From Rufibacter latericius (GTDB taxonomy: Bacteria > Bacteroidota > Bacteroidia > Cytophagales > Hymenobacteraceae), in assembly GCF_003721515.1 (NCBI RefSeq), contig NZ_RJJD01000001.1, forward strand, positions 558,001 through 622,000: a stretch of 64,000 nucleotides of DNA. Direction: 5' to 3'. The position numbers and the translations under genes are program-made. The notes below the pieces were generated by a model that worked only from the letters and a program-made list of their open reading frames with translations, was not told the DNA's origin and made no database searches. Below, piece after piece: positions 1 to 9,467 of this stretch; position 1 is the first letter of the stretch, and every line of letters begins with the position of its first letter.

Positions 1-2144
1 CTGCGGCCCTCTCCTACTTTGACCAGGACGGAATTGTGGGTGGCGACAAGTCTAACTTCCAGCGCTACACTGCCCGGGTGAACGCCGACAACCAGGTGAA
101 AAGCTTCCTGAAATTCGGGACCAATCTGGCTTATACGCACATCAAAAGAAGATCCTTTGACCCCAACCAGGAGTTTGGCGGCATCCTGAACAATGCCCTG
201 AACATGGATCCCCTGACTCCCGTTTATGAGACGGATCCTGAAAAACTGGCTCAAACCACTTATACCCTTAACCCGGTGGTCAGGGATGCAAACGGAAATG
301 TGTTTGCCATCTCTCCTCACGTGTCACAGGAAGTAGTAAACCCGTTAGCGCGTCTGCAGGTAATGAATGGCCTCACCAACGTAGACAAATTTGTAGGCAA
401 TATCTACGGCGAGGTTAAACTGCTGGAAGGCCTTACTTTCCGTTCCACCTTGGGCATTGACTTAGCCTATGTGGTAAGCACCAACTACAACCCGGTTTAC
501 TTCCTGAATGCGGCTCAGCAAAACGCCACCTCTTTGGTGTCCAGAGGGACCGATCGGTACTACACCTGGCAAGCCGAGAACTATTTCAACTACAACAAGA
601 ACTTCGGGGATCATAGCCTGGGCTTGACCGCTGGTACATCCGCTCTTAAAAGACGCAGTGAGGGGTTATTCGGCTCAAACACCGGATTGGTTACGGCTGA
701 CCCTAACATGGCTTACCTGAACTTAGCCGTTGGCGCAGGAACTGCCCGGGCTACCGGTGGTTTCGGCGAGGGTTCTATCCTTTCCTTCTTCGGAAGAGCA
801 AATTATGCCTACCAAGGCAAATACCTGTTAACAGCCACCGTGCGGAGAGATGGTTCTTCCAGATTCGGGCGTAACAACCAATACGCTGTCTTCCCTTCTT
901 TCTCTGCCGGCTGGGTACTTTCAGACGAATCTTTCTTCCCGCAGGGAAACCTCATCAGCCTGGCCAAGATCAGAGCTTCCTGGGGCCAGAACGGAAACGA
1001 AGAGATTGGAGGTAACTATCCTTGGGCCGCCCAGATTGGCGTTGGCCGAGGCTATACTTTCTACAACGGAGGCAGTGCGATTGGCTACCTGAGTGGTGCC
1101 GCCGCCTTGGATGCTCCTAACCCTGAGCTGAAGTGGGAAACCTCTGAGCAAACCGACTTAGGTATTGACCTCGCTTTCTTCAACAACGCTCTTTCCGTTA
1201 CCGCTGACTATTACATCAAAACCACCAAAGGCCTGCTGGTTCGTCCGCCCATCTTAGGACACACCGGTTATAATGCGCCCTTTGTGAACGGCGGCGAGGT
1301 AAGAAACTCTGGTTTTGAGTTTGCCGTCAACTACCAAGGTGATATTCGTGACTTTGGCTATAACATTGGCCTGAACGGAAGCTTCAACAAAAACGAGGTG
1401 ATCGCCATCAACAATGCAGAAGGCATCTTAACAGGAGCCAACTTCATTACCTACGGATTAGCGTCTCAAAGCAAAGAAGGCTTGCCAATTGGCTACTTCT
1501 ACGGCTACAAAACAGCCGGCATTTTCCAAAACCAGGCCGAGGTAGAAGCACAGACGCTTCAAGCCAATGCCGTACCCGGTGATGTCAGATTCGTGGACGT
1601 GAACGGAGATGGTGCCTTGAATGGCTCAGATAGAACCATGATTGGGAATCCTACCCCTAAAACGGTACTTGGCCTGAACCTGGGCTTCGACTACAAAGGA
1701 TTTGATGTAAGCGCCTTCTTCAACAGCGCGTTCGGTCACCAGATCTTCAACGGAATCCGCCGCTACGATATCGTGCGGGCAAACCAGCAAACCAGGTTCC
1801 TGAACCGCTGGACCGGCGAAGGCAGTACCAATGAGTTCCCAAGATTCACCTGGAACGATACCAACGGTAACTACACCCGGGTTTCTGACCTGTTTATCGA
1901 AGACGGAGACTATGTGCGCCTGAAAACCTTACAGTTAGGCTACAGCCTACCGGCAGGTGCCCTTTCCAGCATCCATTTACAGAAGCTACGCATCTACGTT
2001 TCTGCTGACAACCTGTTCACCCTTACAGACTACTCAGGATTCGATCCGGAAATTGGAGCCAGAGGCAGCTTAGACATAGGCTTTGACCGCGGGGTTTATC
2101 CGCAGTCTAGAACGTTCAGACTTGGAGTTAACGCCACTTTCTAA
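1..2144 (+). CDS. SusC/RagA-family TonB-dependent outer-membrane receptor, 3' part
   Basis: The reading frame is open from the first bases of the window (frame 3) to a TAA at 2142-2144, so about 713 C-terminal residues are visible. The N-terminal signal, carboxypeptidase-regulatory-like domain and plug lie upstream. The visible part is the 22-strand barrel of a SusC porin: a 'RDGSSRFG' strand, a 'W.LS.ESFF' stretch, the 'NPELKWE' motif, a DVNGDG loop and a terminal aromatic residue. SusC forms a lidded complex with SusD and imports oligosaccharides using TonB energy. SusD starts 11 nt downstream, so the two are surely co-transcribed. The following PKD lipoprotein, GH16 and GH3 genes suggest a beta-1,3-glucan oligosaccharide as cargo (inference from neighbours). 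Confidence 0.95.
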   Translation, partial: AALSYFDQDGIVGGDKSNFQRYTARVNADNQVKSFLKFGTNLAYTHIKRRSFDPNQEFGGILNNALNMDPLTPVYETDPEKLAQTTYTLNPVVRDANGNVFAISPHVSQEVVNPLARLQVMNGLTNVDKFVGNIYGEVKLLEGLTFRSTLGIDLAYVVSTNYNPVYFLNAAQQNATSLVSRGTDRYYTWQAENYFNYNKNFGDHSLGLTAGTSALKRRSEGLFGSNTGLVTADPNMAYLNLAVGAGTARATGGFGEGSILSFFGRANYAYQGKYLLTATVRRDGSSRFGRNNQYAVFPSFSAGWVLSDESFFPQGNLISLAKIRASWGQNGNEEIGGNYPWAAQIGVGRGYTFYNGGSAIGYLSGAAALDAPNPELKWETSEQTDLGIDLAFFNNALSVTADYYIKTTKGLLVRPPILGHTGYNAPFVNGGEVRNSGFEFAVNYQGDIRDFGYNIGLNGSFNKNEVIAINNAEGILTGANFITYGLASQSKEGLPIGYFYGYKTAGIFQNQAEVEAQTLQANAVPGDVRFVDVNGDGALNGSDRTMIGNPTPKTVLGLNLGFDYKGFDVSAFFNSAFGHQIFNGIRRYDIVRANQQTRFLNRWTGEGSTNEFPRFTWNDTNGNYTRVSDLFIEDGDYVRLKTLQLGYSLPAGALSSIHLQKLRIYVSADNLFTLTDYSGFDPEIGARGSLDIGFDRGVYPQSRTFRLGVNATF

Positions 2145-2155
2145 AGATTTTACAG

Positions 2156-3739
2156 ATGAAAAATATAGTTAAAAAGACATCCACCCTTTTGCTTGCCGGG
2201 CTGCTTTTGGGTACTGCAACCAGTTGCAGTGACTTTCTGGATTTAGACCCCAAAGACACCAGAACCGAGGAAAACTTCTACAGAACACAGGCTGATGCCA
2301 CAGAGGCGCTGATTGGCGTGTACGATGTGCTGCAATGGAACACAGTGGTTGGGTTCCATCCAACTCCGCTGGTCCTGGATATTCTTTCCGATGATGCTTA
2401 CTCCGCGGGTCAGCCTAGCTCAGAGCCGAACCTGTTGCAAATGGACCGCCACCAGGTCCTAACCACCAATGGGGAGGTGCTGGGCCTCTGGCGGAAAGGG
2501 TTCATTGGCATTGCCCGGGCAAATACCCTGTTGCAACGCATTGCGGATATAGACGCGCCAGACGATTTCAAAAAAAGAACCATTGCCGAGGCGAAATTCC
2601 TCAGAGCCCATTTCTACCTGGACTTGGTTCGCTTGTTCGAGAATGTTCCGCTGCACCTTACTCCGCTTGCCCCTAGTGAGTACAACCAGCCGCAGGCCAC
2701 TCCAAAAGCCGTGTACGATCAGATTGCGTTGGACTTAACCGAAGCCATGGCTGATTTACCCGCCTCAAACCTTCGCGCCAGCACTGGCCGCGCTACCAGA
2801 TGGGCCGCCAAGGCGTTGTTAGCCAAAGCGTATCTGTTCTACAAGGGCGTTTACAACCAGGACTTGCAAGCGGGCAGCACGGCCATCACCGCTCCGGTGG
2901 CTTTGCAGCACCTGAACGACATCATCGCTACCAGTGGTCATAATCTGCTACCGAACTATGCAGACAATTTCACCAGAGCCAATGAGTTCAGCGTGGAGTC
3001 TGTGTGGGAGATTTCTTACTCAGATGAAAACCCGTGGTTTGACTGGGGGTATGTACAAGGTGGCGAAGGCAACATGCAGCCGCAGCAGCAAGGTCCCCGC
3101 ATCAAGAACACGGCCATAGAAAACTACTTGGCCGGTTGGAGCACAGGAACCCCAACCCAGGAGCTGTATGATGCCTTTGAAGCCAATGACCCTCGCCGTG
3201 ACGCTACCATTCTCGCCGAAACTGAATTAGAAGGCGGCAAGGATAACCTGAACATCGGGTACCAGCACACCGGGTACTTCAGCCAGAAATACACCACCTC
3301 CAAAGAGTACGCGCCATCAGCCGGGCAATTGGAGTTGAACTGGGGAAACAACTACCGCGCCATCCGTTTTTCAGACGTGTTGCTCATGGCCTCAGAACTC
3401 ATGGTAATGACCGGCACCAGCGATGCCCAAGCGCCTTTGACCCGCGTGAGAGCCCGGGTGGGTCTTGCCCCCGTACCGGCTACCCTGGAGAATATCTTCA
3501 AAGAGCGCCGCGTAGAGTTGGCCCTGGAAGGACACCGCTACTGGGATTTGCTTCGCCAGGGAACCGCCGCGGCGGCGGCAGCCATCACCGTCAACAGAAC
3601 CACCCTTCCAGAGAACTACGAAGGAACTTTAACTGATTACAACCTTCAGTTCAACACTGCCAGAAGAGGATTCCTGCCTGTTCCTCAAAGCGAAATAGAC
3701 CTTTCAGCGGGTCTTCTCAAGCCAAATGCAGGTTATTAA
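2156..3739 (+). CDS. SusD/RagB-family surface glycan-binding lipoprotein
   Basis: A 527-residue protein with a lipoprotein signal; the lipidated cysteine is Cys24 (TATSC). The TPR-rich SusD fold is recognisable from 'AEAKFLRAHFYLDLVRLFENVPL' type helices near residue 145, the 'RFSDVLLMASE' segment, 'ERRVELALEGHRYWDLLRQG' near 455-475 and the usual C-terminal 'LKPNAGY' ending. SusD proteins cap the SusC barrel at the cell surface and hand glycans to it. It begins 11 nt after susC, and the next gene starts 25 nt downstream. Start chosen at the ATG directly before the signal peptide. Family assignment is firm; the glycan is inferred from the GH16 and GH3 genes that follow. Confidence 0.95.
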   Translation: MKNIVKKTSTLLLAGLLLGTATSCSDFLDLDPKDTRTEENFYRTQADATEALIGVYDVLQWNTVVGFHPTPLVLDILSDDAYSAGQPSSEPNLLQMDRHQVLTTNGEVLGLWRKGFIGIARANTLLQRIADIDAPDDFKKRTIAEAKFLRAHFYLDLVRLFENVPLHLTPLAPSEYNQPQATPKAVYDQIALDLTEAMADLPASNLRASTGRATRWAAKALLAKAYLFYKGVYNQDLQAGSTAITAPVALQHLNDIIATSGHNLLPNYADNFTRANEFSVESVWEISYSDENPWFDWGYVQGGEGNMQPQQQGPRIKNTAIENYLAGWSTGTPTQELYDAFEANDPRRDATILAETELEGGKDNLNIGYQHTGYFSQKYTTSKEYAPSAGQLELNWGNNYRAIRFSDVLLMASELMVMTGTSDAQAPLTRVRARVGLAPVPATLENIFKERRVELALEGHRYWDLLRQGTAAAAAAITVNRTTLPENYEGTLTDYNLQFNTARRGFLPVPQSEIDLSAGLLKPNAGY

Positions 3740-3764
3740 TTTTCATCTTAAAAGAAACAAGACC

Positions 3765-5147
3765 ATGAAGAAATATATATCATATGTCACCCTCCTGTTT
3801 CTGGCCTGTTTTGCCTGGACTGGCTGCGAACTGGAAGATCCGGAGTTAGGCACGCCGCCTACCGCAGAGCAGGTCACCTTCACCCACACCTATGATGCCG
3901 CAAACCCCAACATCGTGCATTTCAAAAGCACGGCTCCCGGGTTCAAAGCGCTCTGGGACTTTGGCAACGGAACCACCGCCGAGGGCATGGAAGTAGACGG
4001 TGCCTTTCCGCTGGAAGGGAATTATACCGTGAAACTCACCATCTACACCAGCGGCGGCTCGGCTAGCAGCAGCAAAACCATCAACATCGCACAAACCAAC
4101 CCTGTCATGCTGAACCGGGAAGACTATAACTTCCTGACAGGTGGCGCCAGCCAGACTGCAGGCAAAACCTGGGTGTTCAGTCCGGTAGGGCCTATGAACT
4201 TTGGCGGACAGGTGGCCGCGGGCGGTAATAACTGGTGGAGCCAGCCCCTTTCCGAGCAGAACGACTGCATGAAAGATGATGAATACACCTTCTCCCTGGC
4301 CGGCTTCAAGTTCGAAAACCAAAGCAAGGGTGCCATGTGGGGTATCAACAACGGGGCAGAAAACCAGTGCGTTCCCCAACCCGCCACCCCGGTAGCCAGC
4401 ACCTGGAACCTGTACGAAGAAGACGGCAAAACCATGCTGTCAGTGAGCAACGGAGAAACCATCGCTTGGGATGACAACGAAGGCGTGTACCAGGTCATGG
4501 AGCTTTCCGAGAACAGACTGGTCATTCGTAAGGTTTGCTGCGGCGGGGAAGGAGTTCGTAATTACGTGCTGGTACCCAAGGGATACACCCCACCGGTAAT
4601 TCAGAAGCCTTTCAAGGTGGTAGACATCAACGACACCTTTGATGAGCCTGGTAACTTCACCTGGTCTACTGATAGAGCCCTGTTCAACGAAAGCTTTGAC
4701 AACCCGGCCCAGGTAGGCATCAACACCTCAGACAAAGTAGCCCGTTACACCAAGTCCGCTGGTCAGGCTAATGAATTCGCGAACATCTTCATTGACCTGG
4801 GCTACCGCATTGACCTGTCACAGCGTAACATCATCAAACTGAAAGTGTTTGTGCCTTCCTTCAACGACTATACCAGCATGTTGGGAGCCGAGGACTGGGC
4901 CGTGAAAACCCTGCAGAAACAGGTATCGGTGAAACTCCAGAACTCACTGTTGGGAGGGAATGCTTATACCACCCAAGCCGAGGTGATCCAGAAAGTAACC
5001 CAGATGGATCAGTGGGTGGAGCTTACCTTTGATTTCAGCAACGTAAGCGCCCGCACCGATTTTGACAAAATTGTAGTGCAGTTAGGGGGCGAAGGCCACT
5101 TCAATCCGGGTATTTTCTACCTAGACGATTTCCGTCTGATGCCTTAA
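3765..5147 (+). CDS. PKD-domain surface glycan-binding lipoprotein (SusE-position protein)
   Basis: About 460 residues. The open frame extends upstream to 3726, overlapping susD, but the ATG at 3765 precedes a clean lipoprotein signal with Cys21 (WTGC), so that start is used. Residues about 30-105 form a PKD-type beta-sandwich ('ALWDFGNGTTAEG' resembles the WDFGDG signature). A middle region with paired cysteines and many tryptophans follows, then a jelly-roll-like C-terminal domain ending in 'FYLDDFRLMP', typical of carbohydrate-binding modules. Its place directly after susCD is where surface glycan-binding proteins of beta-glucan PULs sit. No catalytic motif is visible, so a binding role is inferred. 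A hairpin terminator follows the stop codon. Confidence 0.8.
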   Translation: MKKYISYVTLLFLACFAWTGCELEDPELGTPPTAEQVTFTHTYDAANPNIVHFKSTAPGFKALWDFGNGTTAEGMEVDGAFPLEGNYTVKLTIYTSGGSASSSKTINIAQTNPVMLNREDYNFLTGGASQTAGKTWVFSPVGPMNFGGQVAAGGNNWWSQPLSEQNDCMKDDEYTFSLAGFKFENQSKGAMWGINNGAENQCVPQPATPVASTWNLYEEDGKTMLSVSNGETIAWDDNEGVYQVMELSENRLVIRKVCCGGEGVRNYVLVPKGYTPPVIQKPFKVVDINDTFDEPGNFTWSTDRALFNESFDNPAQVGINTSDKVARYTKSAGQANEFANIFIDLGYRIDLSQRNIIKLKVFVPSFNDYTSMLGAEDWAVKTLQKQVSVKLQNSLLGGNAYTTQAEVIQKVTQMDQWVELTFDFSNVSARTDFDKIVVQLGGEGHFNPGIFYLDDFRLMP

Positions 5148-5159
5148 CCCTTCACCAGA

Positions 5160-5198
5160 AAGTAAGCCAAAGACTTCCCGTTTTTGGCTTACTTTTTA
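5160..5198 (+). terminator. Rho-independent terminator after the PKD lipoprotein gene
   Basis: A perfect 12-bp stem (arms 5160-5171 and 5183-5194) with an 11-nt loop is followed by a T run. It lies between the PKD lipoprotein gene and the GH16 gene, so it may partially attenuate transcription into the enzyme genes or mark an operon end. Confidence 0.8.
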
Positions 5199-5213
5199 TG
5201 AACCTCCTCTAAA

Positions 5214-6350
5214 ATGCAGAAAATATACTATCTGACCCTTTTCCTCTGCTTGGCCCTCGGGTGGCAGGCAGTGGCCCAGACCCCTACGTTTAATGAATTG
5301 ATCTGGAGTGATGAATTTGAAGGCGAAGGCGCCCCCAATCCCGCTTACTGGAGTTATGACCTAGGCAACGGACACGACGGCTGGGGAAACCACGAGCTAC
5401 AGTCTTACACAAACCAATTGGCCAATGCGCGCCAAGCCAACGGCAAGCTGGTGATAGAAGCCCTTAAAAAGGATGGCAACTGGACTTCGGCTAGATTGAA
5501 ATCACAGGGCAAAATCAAATTCACGTACGGCCGGGTAGAATTCAAGGCCAAACTGGCACCCGGGGTGGGCACCTGGCCCGCGTTGTGGATGCTGGGTGAA
5601 TCGGTGACCACGAAAGGCTGGCCCGCTTGCGGCGAAATTGACGTGATGGAATACATTGACAAAAGGCCGGGCATTGTGCAGACCGCCTTACATTCGCCTT
5701 CCAGCTACGGAAACACGCAGAACCTAGCCTTTACTCCCGTGCCGGATGCCACTACCGCTTTCCACGTATATGCCTTGGAATGGACCGAAAACGACCTGAA
5801 GGTTTTCGTGGACAATACGCTTTACTACACCTATGCTCCTCCCGTGAAGGACGCCAAAACCTGGCCCTTTGAGGATGATTTCTTCCTTATCATGAACATC
5901 GCCGTAGGCGGAAACCTGGGCAGCGAACCTTCGCTTGAGACAAACGGCCTGAAAAACGGGATCGACCCAAACCTCACCAGCACCCGCATGGAGGTAGAGT
6001 ATGTACGCGTGTACCAGCAGTTCAAAGACCTGGCCCTCACCGGCCCGGCAGTAGTGGAACCAACGGCCCAGAACGTCACCTTCAAAGCCAGCCGCCTGGC
6101 CAATGCCACTTACAATTGGAAACTTCCATCAGGCGCTACCCTTGTCAGGGGCCAAAACTCACCCGAGGCGGTGGTCAACTGGGGAACAAAGCCAGGAAAA
6201 GTGAAAGTGCGGGTACAACACAAAGGCCAGACCTACACTAAAACTCTAGCGGTGAAAACCCAGAAAGCCTCCACCGGTACTACGTCTTTTCTCCCGAAAG
6301 GCCTCTTCCCTTTTCTCGCGAACACCTTACCCACAAATCGGCACCAATAA
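5214..6350 (+). CDS. GH16 family endo-beta-glucanase (laminarinase-like)
   Basis: A 378-residue secreted protein with a cleavable Sec signal ending near Ala21. The GH16 catalytic core spans residues about 25-266 and carries the ExDxxE signature as E141-I-D143-V-M-E146, with E141 the expected nucleophile and E146 the acid/base. 'TWPALWML' just before it and 'LIMNIAVGGNLG' further on are typical of GH16 endo-beta-1,3-glucanases. Residues about 267-350 form an extra PKD/Ig-like beta-sandwich, followed by a short unstructured tail with no T9SS sorting motif. With the GH3 enzyme next door, a beta-1,3-glucanase role is likely. A beta-galactanase cannot be excluded from sequence alone. Confidence 0.9.
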   Translation: MQKIYYLTLFLCLALGWQAVAQTPTFNELIWSDEFEGEGAPNPAYWSYDLGNGHDGWGNHELQSYTNQLANARQANGKLVIEALKKDGNWTSARLKSQGKIKFTYGRVEFKAKLAPGVGTWPALWMLGESVTTKGWPACGEIDVMEYIDKRPGIVQTALHSPSSYGNTQNLAFTPVPDATTAFHVYALEWTENDLKVFVDNTLYYTYAPPVKDAKTWPFEDDFFLIMNIAVGGNLGSEPSLETNGLKNGIDPNLTSTRMEVEYVRVYQQFKDLALTGPAVVEPTAQNVTFKASRLANATYNWKLPSGATLVRGQNSPEAVVNWGTKPGKVKVRVQHKGQTYTKTLAVKTQKASTGTTSFLPKGLFPFLANTLPTNRHQ

Positions 6351-6359
6351 GGAGCCAGT

Positions 6360-6400
6360 CCGGAAAACGCTTTTTTTCCTACCCGTTTTCCGGGCTTTTT
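6360..6400 (+). terminator. Hairpin terminator after the GH16 gene
   Basis: A 10-bp perfect stem (6360-6369 with 6384-6393) is followed by GCTTTTT. The right arm and the next bases also resemble the recurring GTTTT/GGGC intergenic element described elsewhere in this window. Confidence 0.65.
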
Positions 6401-6478
6401 CCTTAAAACGGCCTTATTTCAAATCCCTTTTCTTCAGACGGAAGAAAGGGGCAACAACTTTCACCTAAAACCAAACCC

Positions 6479-8746
6479 ATGAAAAGGTTTACCACCTCTA
6501 TTTTAGTACTAAGTTTTACATTCTTCACCTTTACCTCATTCACCTCACCCCAGAAAGCAGCCAAAGAGCCCATTGAAGAACGAATTGAGGCCCTTTTGGC
6601 CAAAATGACCTTAGAAGAGAAAGCAGGTCAGCTCAATTTTGTGGTGGGCGAATTGTTCAACACTGGTCCAACCCAGAACTCTCCCAAGGCGCAGCAATTC
6701 AACGAATCTATCCGGAAAGGCCAGATTACCGGCGTCTTCAACATCCACGGAGCCGAGTACATTGGCAAATTACAGAGACTGGCCGTGAAGGAGTCTAGGC
6801 TGGGCATTCCGCTGCTGATTGGCGCCGATATCATCCATGGGTTCAAAACTATTTTCCCTATTCCACTAGGCGAATCTGCCAGTTGGGACCTAGCGGCCAT
6901 TGAAAACGGTGCCCGCGTGGCAGCCCTGGAATCAACAGCCGGTGGTATCAACCTCACGTTTGCTCCCATGGTAGATATTACCCGCGACTCCCGCTGGGGA
7001 CGTGTGGCCGAAGGTGCCGGCGAAGACCCGTATCTGGGTTCATTGATTGCCGCCGCCCGCGTGAAAGGTTTCCAGGGCAAAGACCTGGCAGATCCACGTA
7101 CCATGGCGGCTTGTGTGAAGCACTTCGTGGCCTACGGTGCCGCTGAAGCCGGTCGGGATTACAACACCACAGATGTATCTGAGTACCTGTTGCGCGATGT
7201 GTATCTTCCGCCGTTCAAGGCTGCTTTGGATGCAGGTTCCGCCACGTTGATGTCGTCGTTCAATGAATTGAATGGCGTGCCTGCCACGGCCAACATGTTC
7301 ACCATGCAACAGATCCTGCGCAAAGAGTGGGGGTTCAAAGGTGCCGTGATCTCTGACTGGCAGAACATCACCGAGATGGTCCAACATGGCTATTCCAAAG
7401 ACCACGGGCAGGCTGCCCAGCAAGCCCTATTAGCCGGCACCGATGTAGATATGATGGGCGAGGCGTACCTTCGCTTCATCCCCGAGATGGTGAAAAGCGG
7501 CAAACTGGACCAGAAAGTTCTGGATGAATCAGTTCGCCGGGTGCTATGGCTCAAATTCAAGCTGGGCCTTTTTGACAAGCCTTACCAGTACTCAGACACC
7601 AAGCGCGAGAAAAAAGAAATCCGCTCCAAAGAGAACCTGGCAGCCGCCTTTGACATGGCCCGCAAATCTATTGTGTTGCTGAAAAACCAAGGCAACTTGC
7701 TTCCGCTCACCGCAAACGTGAAGAGAATCGCCGTGATTGGGCCGTTGGGTAACAACAAAGCCGACATGAACGGAACCTGGTCTTTCTTCGGGGAGGAGCA
7801 ACACGCCGTGAGTTTCCTGGAGGGAATCAGGAAATACGCCAAAGGCGCGGAGGTAACGTATGCCCAAGGTTGCGACCTTTACAGCAACACCACCGCTATG
7901 TTCGCCGAGGCCGTAGCCGCCGCCCAGAAAGCCGATGTGGTAATCATGGCCATTGGCGAAAGTGCTGTGATGAACGGAGAGGGTGCTTCCCGCGCCGATG
8001 TGGGTTTACCGGGCAATCAACTGGACTTGGTAAAGGAAATCCATAAAACCGGCAAACCCATTGTGGCGTTGGTGAGCAGTGGCCGCGCCCTGGAACTGAG
8101 CTGGTTGGACCAGAACATCCCGGCTATCCTGGCTACCTGGTCTTTGGGATCTGAGGCTGGTAATGCCGTAGCCAGCGTTTTGTATGGTGAGTACAACCCA
8201 GCCGGAAAACTGCCGCTCTCTTTCCCAAGAGCCGTGGGACAGTTGCCGCTGTACTACAACTACAAAAACACTGGCCGCATGTATGAAGGCAACCACTCTG
8301 AACCGGGCAGCGAGCGCGTGTACCGGTCCCGCTACCGCGATGTGCCTAACACACCGCTGTACCCATTTGGGTACGGTCTAAGCTACACCACATTCAGCTA
8401 CGGCAAACCTACCCTGAACAAAAGCAGCCTGGCGGGCAATGAAACCTTAACTGTAACGGTAGAGGTCACCAACACCGGAAAAGTAGTCGGCGAAGAAGTG
8501 GTGCAGCTATACATCCGTGACTTAGTGGGTAGCACTGCCCGTCCAGTGAAACAACTGAAGAAGTTCCAGAAGCTATCCTTCGCCCCCGGCGAAAAGAAAA
8601 CCGTCACCTTCACCCTGAACGCCACCGATCTTTCTTTCTGGCGCCAGGACATGACCTTCGGGGCAGAGCCCGGCGACTTCAAAGTAATGGTAGGCGGAAA
8701 CTCGCGTGACACGCAGGAACTTCCTTTCACGTTAACCTCCATTTAA
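6479..8746 (+). CDS. bglX: GH3 family beta-glucosidase (BglX-like)
   Basis: A 755-residue exported protein with an N-terminal hydrophobic signal of about 24 residues. It has the three-domain GH3 layout: a TIM-barrel domain (about 30-380), an alpha/beta sandwich domain (about 400-620) and a C-terminal fibronectin III-like domain (about 660-750). The nucleophile is Asp293 in 'AVISDWQNI'. The 'GEGASRADVGLPG' loop in domain 2 matches the region that supplies the acid/base in BglX-type enzymes. It would hydrolyse beta-gluco-oligosaccharides to glucose in the periplasm, completing the pathway begun by GH16 and SusCD. The gene symbol reflects family resemblance to BglX, not proven orthology. Confidence 0.93.
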   Translation: MKRFTTSILVLSFTFFTFTSFTSPQKAAKEPIEERIEALLAKMTLEEKAGQLNFVVGELFNTGPTQNSPKAQQFNESIRKGQITGVFNIHGAEYIGKLQRLAVKESRLGIPLLIGADIIHGFKTIFPIPLGESASWDLAAIENGARVAALESTAGGINLTFAPMVDITRDSRWGRVAEGAGEDPYLGSLIAAARVKGFQGKDLADPRTMAACVKHFVAYGAAEAGRDYNTTDVSEYLLRDVYLPPFKAALDAGSATLMSSFNELNGVPATANMFTMQQILRKEWGFKGAVISDWQNITEMVQHGYSKDHGQAAQQALLAGTDVDMMGEAYLRFIPEMVKSGKLDQKVLDESVRRVLWLKFKLGLFDKPYQYSDTKREKKEIRSKENLAAAFDMARKSIVLLKNQGNLLPLTANVKRIAVIGPLGNNKADMNGTWSFFGEEQHAVSFLEGIRKYAKGAEVTYAQGCDLYSNTTAMFAEAVAAAQKADVVIMAIGESAVMNGEGASRADVGLPGNQLDLVKEIHKTGKPIVALVSSGRALELSWLDQNIPAILATWSLGSEAGNAVASVLYGEYNPAGKLPLSFPRAVGQLPLYYNYKNTGRMYEGNHSEPGSERVYRSRYRDVPNTPLYPFGYGLSYTTFSYGKPTLNKSSLAGNETLTVTVEVTNTGKVVGEEVVQLYIRDLVGSTARPVKQLKKFQKLSFAPGEKKTVTFTLNATDLSFWRQDMTFGAEPGDFKVMVGGNSRDTQELPFTLTSI

Positions 8747-8783
8747 GGAAGTCGGTTTAAAGCCTCTTTTATGAAACTGAACC

Positions 8784-8818
8784 AAAAACGCCCGCTTTGC
8801 AGCGGGCGTTTTTTTTGT
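8784..8818. terminator. Bidirectional terminator between GH3 and DUF4440 genes
   Basis: A GC-rich 13-bp perfect stem (8784-8796 with 8801-8813) with a 4-nt loop, flanked by A and T runs, sits between two convergent genes. Confidence 0.9.
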
Positions 8819-8845
8819 GTAAGCCTATCTATTGACCGATTCAAA

Positions 8846-9289
8846 TCATAATTTGAAGGATTGCCGGGCCAGGAGTTTCCAAGCACTTCCTTGCTTCTGC
8901 CAAACCAGCATTACCCCCAATTTTACCGTACTAGGTTTGCCGCTGTCATTGGTTTCGCCGGTAAGTTGATGCCGCACAATGGCGGTTTTGCCGGTGACCC
9001 GGATGGTTTGGTTCGTCAGGTCCATGGTCACGAAATCGGAGGTGCCGCTTACAATGGCTTCCACGAAGGCCGCTTTATCTTCTACTTTTCCGCTGGAGTG
9101 GCCGTAACTCAGCGCATCAGAAACTATCGCTTCCAAGGCTTTTCGCTCACCCGAGATCATGGCTTGTTTCAATTGCTCCACCGCCGCGGCTACTTGTTTT
9201 TCCTCTTTCGTTTGCGCCTGGGCGGTGGCAAGAAAGCCAATCAGGGAAATGCTTAACAGAATCAGCCATCTGTTTAGGTAACGTTTCAT
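8846..9289 (-). CDS. DUF4440 / NTF2-like (SnoaL-fold) exported protein
   Basis: A 147-residue protein with a Sec signal ending near 'ATAQAQ' (about residue 25). The rest has the length and pattern of the NTF2-like DUF4440 domain: an N-terminal helix with 'QLKQAMISGERKALEAIVSDALSYGHSSG', then alternating strands ending in 'LVWQKQGSAWKLLARQS', a common DUF4440 closing strand. These cone-shaped folds bind small ligands or act as isomerases, but no catalytic residue can be assigned. It stands alone, convergent with the GH3 gene and divergent from the SIMPL gene. Function unknown beyond the fold. Confidence 0.8.
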   Translation of the reverse strand: MKRYLNRWLILLSISLIGFLATAQAQTKEEKQVAAAVEQLKQAMISGERKALEAIVSDALSYGHSSGKVEDKAAFVEAIVSGTSDFVTMDLTNQTIRVTGKTAIVRHQLTGETNDSGKPSTVKLGVMLVWQKQGSAWKLLARQSFKL

Positions 9290-9467
9290 TGACTCAGGGT
9301 TTGTTGTATGTTCTAAATGTAGACATTCTTCTTTTAGCGCTCTTCTTCTGCTTTAGAATTTACTAGTACAGACAGCACCACCTAAACATTTTTCCTTCGT
9401 CTGTTTATGGAAAACCACGCTGGCGTGAATCATGGTATCTGACGCAAACCCTTTATCTTCCTCCTAT

